From Bacteroides sp. M10 (lineage in GTDB: Bacteria > Bacteroidota > Bacteroidia > Bacteroidales > Bacteroidaceae): DNA of 64,000 bases. The position numbers were made by a program, and so were the translations under genes. The stretch is from positions 6,468,501 through 6,532,500 of the forward strand of contig NZ_CP060488.1 of NCBI RefSeq assembly GCF_014334015.1, in the 5' to 3' direction. Positions 33,857-42,882 of the stretch are shown one piece after another. The notes below the pieces were generated by a model. It was not told the origin of the DNA. It made no database searches and saw nothing but the letters and a program-made list of their open reading frames with translations. The stretch's first letter is position 1; each line of letters opens with the position of its first letter.

Positions 33857-35335
33857 ATGAAAACCAATAAACTTTTCAAAAATATAGTATGGGGAATGAC
33901 TTTGTGCGGAGCTCTCTGCACGACTTCCTGCACCAGCTTCGACGAACTCAATACAGACCCCACCCGCATGGATGAGGTGAATCCCGGCACTCTGCTCAAC
34001 CCGATTTTATACGAAACATCGGTCTACAACTGGAAACGCTACAACAGCTATACCTACGACCTGATGCAATGTGCCGTATCTACCAGCAGCACCAACGGTG
34101 TGGGATGGTGGTATATGACGGACAGCGAAGGAGACGGCACATGGACTACTTATTATAAATGGATCAACAACGCCAAAGAGATGATGCGCCTCACCGGAAA
34201 ATTGCCGGAAGCCTCCAAACAACCCAACTACGATGCTATATCGCTGACTTTGCAATGTTGGCTATACCAGATTCTGACGGATGCCTTCGGTGATATTCCG
34301 ATGAGCGAAGCCTGCTCCGCCGACGAGGGAATACTTGCACCGAAGTTCGACACCCAACAGCAGGTGTACCAACAGATTATCGACAATCTGAAAACTGCCA
34401 ACGAGTTGTTCGACAAAGCTAACGGGTTGATCTACAACCAATCGGGCGAAATGTTGTACAAGACGTCCAAAGGGGATGCAACCGGTATTTTGAAATGGAA
34501 GAAGTTCTGCAACTCGCTCCGTCTGCGTGCACTGCTCCGGGTGATCGACGTACCGGAATTCAACGCGAAACAAGAGCTGCGTACCATGCTGACCGATCCC
34601 GCTACTTATCCGGTATTCGAATCGAACGATGATGCCGCCCTTCTTGCCATCAGCGGAACTTATCCGGAGGAAGCTCCGCTCACCCGTCCGCAGGATTTCA
34701 CTTCTTATGTTCAGATTTCCGAGTTCTTTGTCAATCTACTGAAAGGCTGGAACGATCCTCGTCTGCAGGTGTATGCAACACAGGTCACTCTCCCCGACCA
34801 GACTAAAGATTATGTGGGTTTGCCCAGCGGTTATCAGACGTTGCCTTCAATCACTGCTTCAGGACTGAATCAGGAAATGGCGAAGGCGCCTATGAAACTT
34901 GCCATGATGCCTTATGCCGAAGTGGAATTCATCAAAGCGGAATTACTGAAAAAAGGAGTGATCGACGGAGGAAGCAACGCTGCCAAAGAGGCTTATCAGA
35001 AGGGAGTGCAGGCGGCTATCGAACAGTGGGGACAGAAAATGCCTGACCATTATTTTGAAAATCCGGAAGCTGCTTATGATGATACGATGGAACGAATCAT
35101 GAACCAGAAGTTTGTCGCACTGTTCTTCTGCGATTATCAGCAGTGGTTTGAATATAACCGTACCGGTTTTCCTGTGTTACCTGTGGGACCCGGCATCGCA
35201 AATGCTAATAACAAAATGCCGAAACGCTTTAAATATCCGTCTGCTCTGCAGCGTACTAACCTGAAGAATTATCAGGCGGCTAAAGCGAACATGGGAGGCG
35301 ATGACTTCCATATTCGACTGATGTGGCAGCAATAA
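33857..35335 (+). CDS. SusD-like lipoprotein (second SusD family), locus 2
   Basis: This 492-aa protein has a lipobox (LCTTSCTSFDELNTDPTR, Cys near 23). The NTDPTR opening, LLNPILYETSVYNWKR, and the C-terminal DTMERIMNQKFVALFFCDYQQWFEYNRTGFP block mark the SusD-like_2 branch, which pairs with STN-less SusC proteins. It caps the SusC barrel and binds substrate at the surface. Normal length. Confidence 0.93.
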   Translation: MKTNKLFKNIVWGMTLCGALCTTSCTSFDELNTDPTRMDEVNPGTLLNPILYETSVYNWKRYNSYTYDLMQCAVSTSSTNGVGWWYMTDSEGDGTWTTYYKWINNAKEMMRLTGKLPEASKQPNYDAISLTLQCWLYQILTDAFGDIPMSEACSADEGILAPKFDTQQQVYQQIIDNLKTANELFDKANGLIYNQSGEMLYKTSKGDATGILKWKKFCNSLRLRALLRVIDVPEFNAKQELRTMLTDPATYPVFESNDDAALLAISGTYPEEAPLTRPQDFTSYVQISEFFVNLLKGWNDPRLQVYATQVTLPDQTKDYVGLPSGYQTLPSITASGLNQEMAKAPMKLAMMPYAEVEFIKAELLKKGVIDGGSNAAKEAYQKGVQAAIEQWGQKMPDHYFENPEAAYDDTMERIMNQKFVALFFCDYQQWFEYNRTGFPVLPVGPGIANANNKMPKRFKYPSALQRTNLKNYQAAKANMGGDDFHIRLMWQQ

Positions 35336-35404
35336 ATGAATGTGTCGGTTACCAAGATTGCGGCAATAATCATCATTTCAATCAATCTTTAAAATTCAAT
35401 GAAT

Positions 35405-35962
35405 ATGAAAAGAATAATCAGTATGGCTGTTGTGTTAGTTATAACGATGGCAGCAATGGCGCAGAAAGGAGAGCTCGCCATGAACGAGAATATCTCCGGA
35501 AAAGACAATGTTTCCAAAAACGAAAAAGAAGCTACTCCCGTAGGCAAAAAGCCGAAAGCGGCGTTTATATTCGACGTGTATGGAGAAATCCCGACTACCA
35601 AACCGGTGTTTGAAACGGAACATTATCTGGGAAGTGACATTACCGGAAAATGGAATACTTTCATCCAGAATTATACGCATGAGTATGATGTAACAATCGG
35701 ATTTACGGATTCTTCGGTCGAAATCTTGAAGCCTTCTATTTACAAGGCAGTCAATAAAGTGAATAAATATTATAAGAAGGCATTGAAGAAAGAAGAGGTG
35801 AGCCGGGAAGTTGCTACATTCAACATGGGTCATATTCTGGATTGTGCCAATGTGATGTGTTTCGATGATAACAGCAAGTCTTTTGAGGAGGCTCTCAAGT
35901 CGGCAGATGAACCGGAAGAAATTATCGCATTATTCAATCAGGTTACTTTAAGAAAGTTATAA
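35405..35962 (+). CDS. Secreted hypothetical protein, locus 2
   Basis: A protein of about 185 aa with a signal peptide (MKRIISMAVVLVITMAAMAQ) and no lipobox, so it is probably periplasmic or a soluble exported protein. After a charged stretch it has FIFDVYGEIPTTKPVFETEHYLG and a helical C-terminal half. I do not recognise a family. An ATG at 35399 would add two residues; 35405 gives the better signal-peptide start. It ends 3 bases before the phosphoesterase gene, so the two are probably co-translated and may act together. Confidence 0.7.
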   Translation: MKRIISMAVVLVITMAAMAQKGELAMNENISGKDNVSKNEKEATPVGKKPKAAFIFDVYGEIPTTKPVFETEHYLGSDITGKWNTFIQNYTHEYDVTIGFTDSSVEILKPSIYKAVNKVNKYYKKALKKEEVSREVATFNMGHILDCANVMCFDDNSKSFEEALKSADEPEEIIALFNQVTLRKL

Positions 35963-35965
35963 GCA

Positions 35966-37402
35966 ATGAAAAAGATCAATTTTAGAAATACGCTGTTTGC
36001 AGCGGTCTTACTTTTCCAGCTGAATGCTGTTGCCGCCTCTGGTCAGACGGTGGTGAAAGGTAGTGTGAAAGATAATACTGGTAAACCCGTCAGCGGTGTA
36101 GTGGTGACGGACGGGGCACATTTCAATACGACTGATGCAGAAGGAAACTATGTTCTGAATACTGATCCGGCACGTTATCCGATGGTTTATATCTCTACTC
36201 CGGCAGCGTATGAGCTTCCTTCCAAAGAGGGGGTAGCCGATGGTTTCTATCAATATCTGGACGCCGGGAAAAGCGAGAACCAATGTGACTTCGTATTGAC
36301 TAAACGGCAGAAACCGGTGGATGAATTTGTATATATCGTCCTTTCCGACCCGCAAGTGAGAAACGAAAAGCAACTGGACCGCTTCCGCACGGAAACAGTG
36401 CCCGACCTGAAACAGACTGCCGACTCACTAAAGAACTTCGAAATCGTCGGCATGGGACTGGGGGATCTGGTGTGGGATGCCATGAACCTGTACGCTCCTT
36501 ACCGTCAAGCGGTGTCCAACTTGGGAATGACGATGTTCCAACTGATGGGAAACCACGACTTCAACCTGCTCTACAAATCCATGACACAGACGGATCATCC
36601 GGCGGATGGTTATGGGGAACAGAATTATTATCAGTCATTCGGCCCGGCCAACTATTCATTCAATATCGGTAAAGTGCATGTGATAGCAATGAAGGATATT
36701 GACTACGACGGCAACAAGAAATACACGGAACGCTTCACGCCGGAAGATTTGGACTGGTTGAGAAAGGATTTAAGTTATGTGCCCAAAGGAAACATCGTGT
36801 TCCTGAACGTTCACGCTCCGGTAGCTAATAACACGGTAGCTGCAGGGGGAAATGCACGCAACGCCAATGCGCTTTTCCAACTGTTGAGGCCTTACCAAGT
36901 ACATATTTTCTCCGGACACACGCACTTTTATGAAAATCAGTTGCCCGCTCCTACCATTTACGAACATAATATCGGGGCTGCTTGCGGCGCATGGTGGGCA
37001 GGACACGTGAATCGTTGCGGAGCACCGAACGGTTATCTGGTAGTACAAGTGAAAGGTGATGATGTGAAATGGCGTTACAAGGCAACAGGGTGTTCTCCGG
37101 ACTATCAGTTCCGGCTTTACCAACCGGGAGAGTTTGAAAGCCAGAAAGACTATGTGGTAGCCAATATCTGGGATTGGGACTGGACGTATACAGTAAACTG
37201 GTATGAGGATGGAGTGTTGAAAGGTGCAATGCAGGCTTTTGACGATGAGGATCAGGATTATATCAATATGGTAAAGGGAAAGAAAACGGGTTATCGCACA
37301 CGTCATCTTTTCCGTGCACAGCCTTCCAAAGATGCAAAATCTGTCAAGGTGGTGGTTAAGAATCGTTTCGGGGAGATATTCACGGAAGAGATAAAGCTGT
37401 AG
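35966..37402 (+). CDS. Calcineurin-type phosphoesterase, locus 2
   Basis: This 478-aa exported protein has a signal peptide (about 1-27), an N-terminal carboxypeptidase-like beta domain (TVVKGSVKDNTGKPVSGVVVTDG, about 28-115), a metallophosphatase core and a C-terminal beta domain. Core motifs are LSDPQ (about 127-131), GLGDLVWD, MGNHD, NVHAP and SGHTH, in order. The first motif has Gln where Asp-x-His is usual. It should hydrolyse a phosphate ester or diester outside the inner membrane; the substrate is unknown. With SusC, SusD and the small secreted protein it forms a four-gene operon, suggesting import of a phosphorylated nutrient. Confidence 0.9.
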   Translation: MKKINFRNTLFAAVLLFQLNAVAASGQTVVKGSVKDNTGKPVSGVVVTDGAHFNTTDAEGNYVLNTDPARYPMVYISTPAAYELPSKEGVADGFYQYLDAGKSENQCDFVLTKRQKPVDEFVYIVLSDPQVRNEKQLDRFRTETVPDLKQTADSLKNFEIVGMGLGDLVWDAMNLYAPYRQAVSNLGMTMFQLMGNHDFNLLYKSMTQTDHPADGYGEQNYYQSFGPANYSFNIGKVHVIAMKDIDYDGNKKYTERFTPEDLDWLRKDLSYVPKGNIVFLNVHAPVANNTVAAGGNARNANALFQLLRPYQVHIFSGHTHFYENQLPAPTIYEHNIGAACGAWWAGHVNRCGAPNGYLVVQVKGDDVKWRYKATGCSPDYQFRLYQPGEFESQKDYVVANIWDWDWTYTVNWYEDGVLKGAMQAFDDEDQDYINMVKGKKTGYRTRHLFRAQPSKDAKSVKVVVKNRFGEIFTEEIKL

Positions 37403-37462
37403 TTTCTCCTACGAAACACAAATAAGTATTGATTCCTGACATCCTACCATCGTGACAAAAAA

Positions 37463-37529
37463 TAGAGTTTATATCATCCGGCTACGAAAATAAACTATTG
37501 TAGCTATCCGACATAAACTCTACTTTTTT
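37463..37529. terminator. Long hairpin terminator between loci 2 and 3
   Basis: TAGAGTTTAT (37463-37472) and ATAAACTCTA (37513-37522) are exact inverted copies, with a partly paired inner section (CCGGCTAC with GTAGCTATCC). The right arm is followed by CTTTTTT on the plus strand. It separates convergent operons and probably ends the phosphoesterase transcript. Confidence 0.75.
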
Positions 37530-37548
37530 CAAACCTGTCGTCTACCTC

Positions 37549-38664
37549 TTATATCTTTATAAATATTTGCTTTTTGTACAGCACCCATACAATTAGATAA
37601 TTGAATCCGATAAACAGAAGGGCGTAAATCAGAGAGGCCAGATGAGCATCGGGAAGAACGCTCCAAATGGAAGTGTAAATCTTCTCCTGCAAGCTACTCC
37701 CCGCAACCGTAATTACTTCCAGCAAAGTAGCTAACACACCGGCCACTATATAAATAAACAATGGATTCGTGCCAAAAACATGGAAAGGATATCCCCATTT
37801 CTGCTTTTTACGAATATCAATCAGCCAAGTGAGAAATACAAGAAACAAGGAAGCAAAACCACAAGTCACCAGCACAAAAGTCGAACTCCATACTTTCTTA
37901 TTCAACGGACAGCCGTAACTCAACAACCATCCTGTAAACAAAAGGGCAATACCCAGTATGGAGATCTGCAACAGCCGGTGATGGATTTCAGTCTTCTCCC
38001 GCAAAATATTTCCGCAGAAATAACCGATAATCACTTGCGCAATGCACGGCAAGGTACTCAACAGGCCTTCCGGATCGAAAAAGATACGCCCGCCATCCGG
38101 CAACCACTCCCGATACAGATGGGCTTCTCCGAATAGTGTGCGATCTGTAACGGCAATAATATTCTGTTCGGAAAGTTCAAATCCGTGTCCCAAAGCCAGC
38201 AAGATGGAATAGCCCGCCAGAATGATCCCGGAGATCCATGCCAGATTTGCCGGACGCCGGACACCCACAATCAGCAAGGAACCCCAAAAATAAGCCAATG
38301 CCAACCGCTGCAACACTCCCAGAATACGTATGTGCGAAAAAGGTTGTTCCACCCCTGCGCACACCAACGAGAACCAGGAAAGAAAAAGTCCCAACAAAAA
38401 CAAGATCACCGTGCGCCGTACCAGTTTGATGATAAAACCGCGACTGAAATGATGATCGAACCGGGATAAGGCAAAACTCATGGAAACGCCCATTATAAAC
38501 ATGAAGAACGGGAAGACCAAATCAGTCGGAGTCAGTCCGTTCCATTCGGCATGTCGCAAGGGTGCGTAAATGGATTCCCATGTTCCGGGGTTGTTCACCA
38601 AAATCATTCCGACAATGGTGATTCCCCGGAGTACATCTAATGAAAGTAAACGTTCTGATTTCAT
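37549..38664 (-). CDS. NagX-like membrane acyltransferase (DUF5009)
   Basis: This 371-aa protein has about ten membrane helices and the opening RLLSLDVLRGITIVGMILVNNPG, then FPFFMFIMGVSMSFALSRF, as in the heparan-alpha-glucosaminide N-acetyltransferase/NagX group. NagX-like proteins accompany GlcNAc-use genes; the proposed role is acyl transfer to a sugar across the inner membrane, not proven in bacteria. It is last in the locus 3 operon, 21 bases after the first GH20 gene, which supports a GlcNAc-related substrate. Confidence 0.88.
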   Translation of the reverse strand: MKSERLLSLDVLRGITIVGMILVNNPGTWESIYAPLRHAEWNGLTPTDLVFPFFMFIMGVSMSFALSRFDHHFSRGFIIKLVRRTVILFLLGLFLSWFSLVCAGVEQPFSHIRILGVLQRLALAYFWGSLLIVGVRRPANLAWISGIILAGYSILLALGHGFELSEQNIIAVTDRTLFGEAHLYREWLPDGGRIFFDPEGLLSTLPCIAQVIIGYFCGNILREKTEIHHRLLQISILGIALLFTGWLLSYGCPLNKKVWSSTFVLVTCGFASLFLVFLTWLIDIRKKQKWGYPFHVFGTNPLFIYIVAGVLATLLEVITVAGSSLQEKIYTSIWSVLPDAHLASLIYALLFIGFNYLIVWVLYKKQIFIKI

Positions 38665-38685
38665 ATTGTTCTTAGTGTACCGGGA

Positions 38686-40314
38686 TTAAAGAAATCCCGG
38701 TTTGGTGAAATAAAATCCATTCGCATTCAACCATTTAACATGCCATTTCAGGCGATTGGTAAAATCAATCCAGTTACGGCTACTTCCCCACGCCAACTCC
38801 GAAAATGCTTGAAGAGAGGGAAACACGTGCTGACCGAACTTCCGTTCATTAGGAATCATCTCCGTCCACACACAAGCCTGGAAACCTAATACATTTTGCT
38901 TCACGATGCCTGGAAACTGGGGTTCGAACTCGAAGTTATACAAAGAGCTTAATCCTTCGTCTGAAGGCGTTGCGCTCAAATAGAAACGGGACCACTCCAT
39001 AAATATAATCGGATAACCTTTCTGGGTAATCTTTCCCGGCTGATCGGGCAGCCAGTCACGCCAATACGTATAAATCAAATCCTGCGGTTCTTTTTCAAGA
39101 AAAGCATCGTCCCATCCCATCACTTTCTTGCCTTTACCCTTCACATAGTTCGTCATGATCTTTACAAAATGGTTTTGCAGCTCATCCACTTTCTGATAAC
39201 CTTCCTGCTGCATCAATCGCTGACAAACTTCACACTGTTCCCAGTTATCTTTCTCCACTTCATCAGCTCCGATATGGAAATATTCCGAAGGGAAAATCTC
39301 GACCATCTCATCAATGATGGACTGCACAAACTGATAGTTCTCCGGACGCGAGGGACAGATAGGATAAGAGAATTCTTCTCCCCATCCGGCTTCTCCCGTG
39401 CACGACAACTCGGGATAGACTTTGATAGCCGCCGAGAAATGGCCCGGCATGTCAATTTCGGGTACAATATCGATCCCTCTTTCCAACGCATAACTTACCA
39501 AACCTTTCATCTCTTCCTGCGTATAATGACCACCATATTGAGAACCGTTTCTCACGAAACGGGGATCTATCTCATAGTTATAATCCTGTTGGGAAAGTTC
39601 TACGCATCTCTTGTCATATTCGTCAAAGTCGCGCCAGCTGCCTTCCTGCGTCAGCAACGGGTATTTTTTCACTTCAATGCGCCAACCCTGATCGTCCGTC
39701 AGATGCAAGTGAAGCTTGTTTATCTTGTAGAAAGACAAACAGTCTATCACCTTTTTCAGATAATCAACCGTAAACATGTGGCGGACTACATCGATATGAA
39801 ATCCGCGCCAATCATATTTGGGAGCATCTTTTATATCGACCATCGGAAGATATTTAGCACTTCCGGAAGTGAAGAAATTTGCTTGTTCGAGCGCTTGTCT
39901 CAATGTCTGGATTCCCCAGAGAAGTCCGGTTTCCGTTGAATAATAAACGCAGGCTCCCTCTTTGGTAACGGTGAGCCGGTAAGCCTCTTTTGCCAAATCC
40001 GATTCCTGTTTCACACGGATAAAGGCACGATCGTTGGAGGCATCACTGACGGAAAGAGAAAGTTTCTCTTCCAGGGTGGATTTCAACAGTTGCGACGTGG
40101 AAGCCGGAATGTTCTGGCTGACAGTCACATTCTGCGGAAGAGAGACAACCGATTCTTTATAATCGACTCTTTCCGGCAAAGGCATCACCGACAGGCGGGT
40201 GGGCACTCGCTCCGGGTAGTTCGCGTTATCATTATCATTGCACGACAACGATGTGATCGCACCTATTCCCAACAAGAACAATATTCCGGTTCTTTTTATT
40301 TTATCATAGTTCAT
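38686..40314 (-). CDS. GH20 beta-N-acetylhexosaminidase (542 aa)
   Basis: This exported lipoprotein (lipobox near SLSCNDND) has a GH20b N-terminal domain (about 45-165) and the catalytic TIM barrel: WRGFHIDVVRHMFTVDYLKKVIDCLSFYKINKLHLHLTDDQGWRIE (about 170-215), PEIDMPGHFSAAI, and HIGADEVEKDNW with the catalytic Asp-Glu near 350. It removes terminal beta-GlcNAc or GalNAc residues by substrate-assisted catalysis. It is 20 bases after the larger GH20 gene. Confidence 0.95.
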   Translation of the reverse strand: MNYDKIKRTGILFLLGIGAITSLSCNDNDNANYPERVPTRLSVMPLPERVDYKESVVSLPQNVTVSQNIPASTSQLLKSTLEEKLSLSVSDASNDRAFIRVKQESDLAKEAYRLTVTKEGACVYYSTETGLLWGIQTLRQALEQANFFTSGSAKYLPMVDIKDAPKYDWRGFHIDVVRHMFTVDYLKKVIDCLSFYKINKLHLHLTDDQGWRIEVKKYPLLTQEGSWRDFDEYDKRCVELSQQDYNYEIDPRFVRNGSQYGGHYTQEEMKGLVSYALERGIDIVPEIDMPGHFSAAIKVYPELSCTGEAGWGEEFSYPICPSRPENYQFVQSIIDEMVEIFPSEYFHIGADEVEKDNWEQCEVCQRLMQQEGYQKVDELQNHFVKIMTNYVKGKGKKVMGWDDAFLEKEPQDLIYTYWRDWLPDQPGKITQKGYPIIFMEWSRFYLSATPSDEGLSSLYNFEFEPQFPGIVKQNVLGFQACVWTEMIPNERKFGQHVFPSLQAFSELAWGSSRNWIDFTNRLKWHVKWLNANGFYFTKPGFL

Positions 40315-40334
40315 AACTTATCTACTTTTGTGGA

Positions 40335-42845
40335 TTAATCTACTTTGAGAGTGCTTGTTACACTCTCTTTATTTAAATAAAACAGTTTCGCTTTCACAAC
40401 GGAAGCATCACAGGCTACGGGAGCTTTCCAAAGTTCCGAACGAAGGGTCGGTTCCGTGCCATCGGTCGTATAGCGTATTTCGCCTCCCCGGATAGGGGTA
40501 CTGGCATGGAGTTGCCCTTCTTTGATGCAAAGTCCGGGATGAGGTAAACGAAAATTGATACTTCGGGACGCCCAGTGAGGCATTTCTTTCTCACTCACTT
40601 TGGAGTAGAACAGGCCCAGTTCTTTATTGAAAGCCTGACGTTCTTTCTCTCCTGTTAAAGTGCTCCAGGCGGGAAAAGCGTTCCAACCGCGTTCCACCAA
40701 TCCGAGGATTTTGGGGAAGGTGTAATATTCCACCCATTCAAAATCACGGATGGTTTCAGCAAATAATTGTGCCTGCACTCCCTGAATATGTTCCTTTCCG
40801 GAAGCGGTCAAAGTCGTTTTTCCCTTTCCTGCGATGTCCGGATCGACCGGATTGCCTGCCATATCGGTACGCGAAGAACGATAAATGCTATACGGAAGCA
40901 TGGAGAACCCCTTGGACTCATCGACATATCCCGCCCACGAGAGACCTCTTTCGTCGGGATGAGCGTCATAGGCCAAATCCAGATAGAAATTGTTCACGTT
41001 GCAGAGAATCACCGGATATCCTTTGTTGGCTATCCGGTAAGGTATTTCATCCGCTTCCCATTCAGGAACCGTATTCCAGCAATACACTCCTGCTGCAAGT
41101 TGGTTCAAATGCCGATCGGTTGTTTCCGGATGTCCCAACGCTACTTCCTGCCAGCCGCTGAATTGCAAATGATGTTGTTGCAGATAGTCTGCCATCTTCG
41201 TAATATAGTATTCAGACAGTTCGTGGGCACTTGTCATCCCGTGTTCATCCATAAACGCCCGGCAGACAGGAGAACCCATCCAGGCTCCTTCGGGTACTTC
41301 ATCGCCACCTAAATGAATCGTAGTCAAAGGTACCTCCGCTTCCTCATACATGGCTATCAACTCACGAATCACTTTTTCCATAAACCGGTATGTAGAAGGC
41401 AATGCTACATTCATGACATTATCCGTATAAGACTGCGCGGAAACATAACGGGAAGTGTCTTGTGCGTCACTTAATAAATATTCGTTGGCCTTTTCAGGGG
41501 CAGTATTCACATACTTATGATAGCGCGCTTTCATGGACACGATTGCCGCACGGGCATGTCCCGGAGACTCAATCTCCGGAATCACACGCACATGTCTTTG
41601 AGCTGCATAACGCAGTAAATCGATAAATTCTTCACGGGTGTAATATCCGTTGCCGGAGGTAGCTGCAGACGGATCATAGTTGCCATCGTAACCCGGATAT
41701 AAACATTCCAGTTCATCCGTGGTATGTCCCCGGCGTGCGCCAACCGAGGTCAATTCTTCCAGGCCGGGAATCTCCAGACGCCAGCCTTCATCATCCGAAA
41801 AATGGAAATGCAGTACATTCAGTTTATAAGAAGATATTACATCTACCAGCTTTTTCAGATGTTCAACAGTCGTAAAGTTCCTGGAAATATCGAGCATTTG
41901 CCCGCGATACGGCAAATCGGGATAATCGCGGATGGAGAGGGCTTCCAAGCGGAACGGCTTTTCCTGGCCTTTCAACAGGGAGAGCAAGGTTTGCGTCCCA
42001 TTGAAAATGCCATGTGAAGTGGAAGCTGAAATATTTATCAGTCCGTTTCCCGTATCAATCCGATAATATTCGCCGTTCACTGCTGTTTCCCGTTCCGGCA
42101 AATAATCCAGATGAACTGTTACCGGCGCTTTGGAAACGACTTCCAGACCATGGATGCTTGCCAGCTTTTCTTTCAGTAATCCAGCTTCGTTGGCAAAATC
42201 GGGATGGAAAGTCAGTTTTACTTTATTTTCTATAGCAAAACCCTCTTTGCCGGTAGCCGGTACCGCTTCTTTCACTGACGGAAAAATATCGGTTTGCTGC
42301 AACTGGGCTGTAGTCTCCAACGCCAAATTCGAAGCGTATACCTTATCCGGCGCGGGATACCAGTCTTCTGTCTCCATTCCTTTCAGCGGCTGTATGGTCA
42401 GTCCGACAGGCAAGGGAATACCTTGCTTGCCGCCTGACTGGCTCACCCAGTAAGTGCCTTCAGGAGCATGTGACAGCTTTTTCAATCCGTTGGTACAACA
42501 GAATGTCACGGTCAGCGAATCTCCCGGAGCCAGTGGTTGGAAATTTTCTGCCGGATACATCCGGAAGAAGTTCGCATTCACCACTTCCACTTTGACCGGA
42601 GCAGACTCTTCCTGCAGAATTTCACGAGGTAGCTGCGAATAATAGATGATCCAATCCTTTCCTAAAGGAGCATCCGATATGTTCTTCAGGACAAATGAAT
42701 TCTCATAGTAGCCGGGTTGTACTTCCACAGCTCCCATCTCCCAGGTCAATGACACGGGGGCTTTCGCCCCGTCAGTCGATTTACAACCGGAAATGACCAG
42801 CAGAAGGCACAGACTTCCCCATATTGCATATAGCATATTTCTCAT
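40335..42845 (-). CDS. GH20 beta-N-acetylhexosaminidase, chitobiase-like (836 aa)
   Basis: The lipoprotein signal ends at LVISGC. An N-terminal carbohydrate-binding CHB_HEX-type domain (about 30-170), a GH20b domain, and the GH20 barrel follow: YRGQMLDISRNFTTVEHLKKLVDVISSYKLNVLHFHFSDDEGWRLE and HLGGDEVPEGAW, with catalytic Asp-Glu near 515. The C-terminal part (about 760-836) is a chitobiase-like domain with GGEIRYTTDGTEPT. The domain order is that of chitobiases, but Bacteroides enzymes of this form also act on host N-glycan and mucin GlcNAc. Confidence 0.94.
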   Translation of the reverse strand: MRNMLYAIWGSLCLLLVISGCKSTDGAKAPVSLTWEMGAVEVQPGYYENSFVLKNISDAPLGKDWIIYYSQLPREILQEESAPVKVEVVNANFFRMYPAENFQPLAPGDSLTVTFCCTNGLKKLSHAPEGTYWVSQSGGKQGIPLPVGLTIQPLKGMETEDWYPAPDKVYASNLALETTAQLQQTDIFPSVKEAVPATGKEGFAIENKVKLTFHPDFANEAGLLKEKLASIHGLEVVSKAPVTVHLDYLPERETAVNGEYYRIDTGNGLINISASTSHGIFNGTQTLLSLLKGQEKPFRLEALSIRDYPDLPYRGQMLDISRNFTTVEHLKKLVDVISSYKLNVLHFHFSDDEGWRLEIPGLEELTSVGARRGHTTDELECLYPGYDGNYDPSAATSGNGYYTREEFIDLLRYAAQRHVRVIPEIESPGHARAAIVSMKARYHKYVNTAPEKANEYLLSDAQDTSRYVSAQSYTDNVMNVALPSTYRFMEKVIRELIAMYEEAEVPLTTIHLGGDEVPEGAWMGSPVCRAFMDEHGMTSAHELSEYYITKMADYLQQHHLQFSGWQEVALGHPETTDRHLNQLAAGVYCWNTVPEWEADEIPYRIANKGYPVILCNVNNFYLDLAYDAHPDERGLSWAGYVDESKGFSMLPYSIYRSSRTDMAGNPVDPDIAGKGKTTLTASGKEHIQGVQAQLFAETIRDFEWVEYYTFPKILGLVERGWNAFPAWSTLTGEKERQAFNKELGLFYSKVSEKEMPHWASRSINFRLPHPGLCIKEGQLHASTPIRGGEIRYTTDGTEPTLRSELWKAPVACDASVVKAKLFYLNKESVTSTLKVD

Positions 42846-42882
42846 AGGCTTTCCTGTTTTCTATATATCATTCTTTTAGGCA

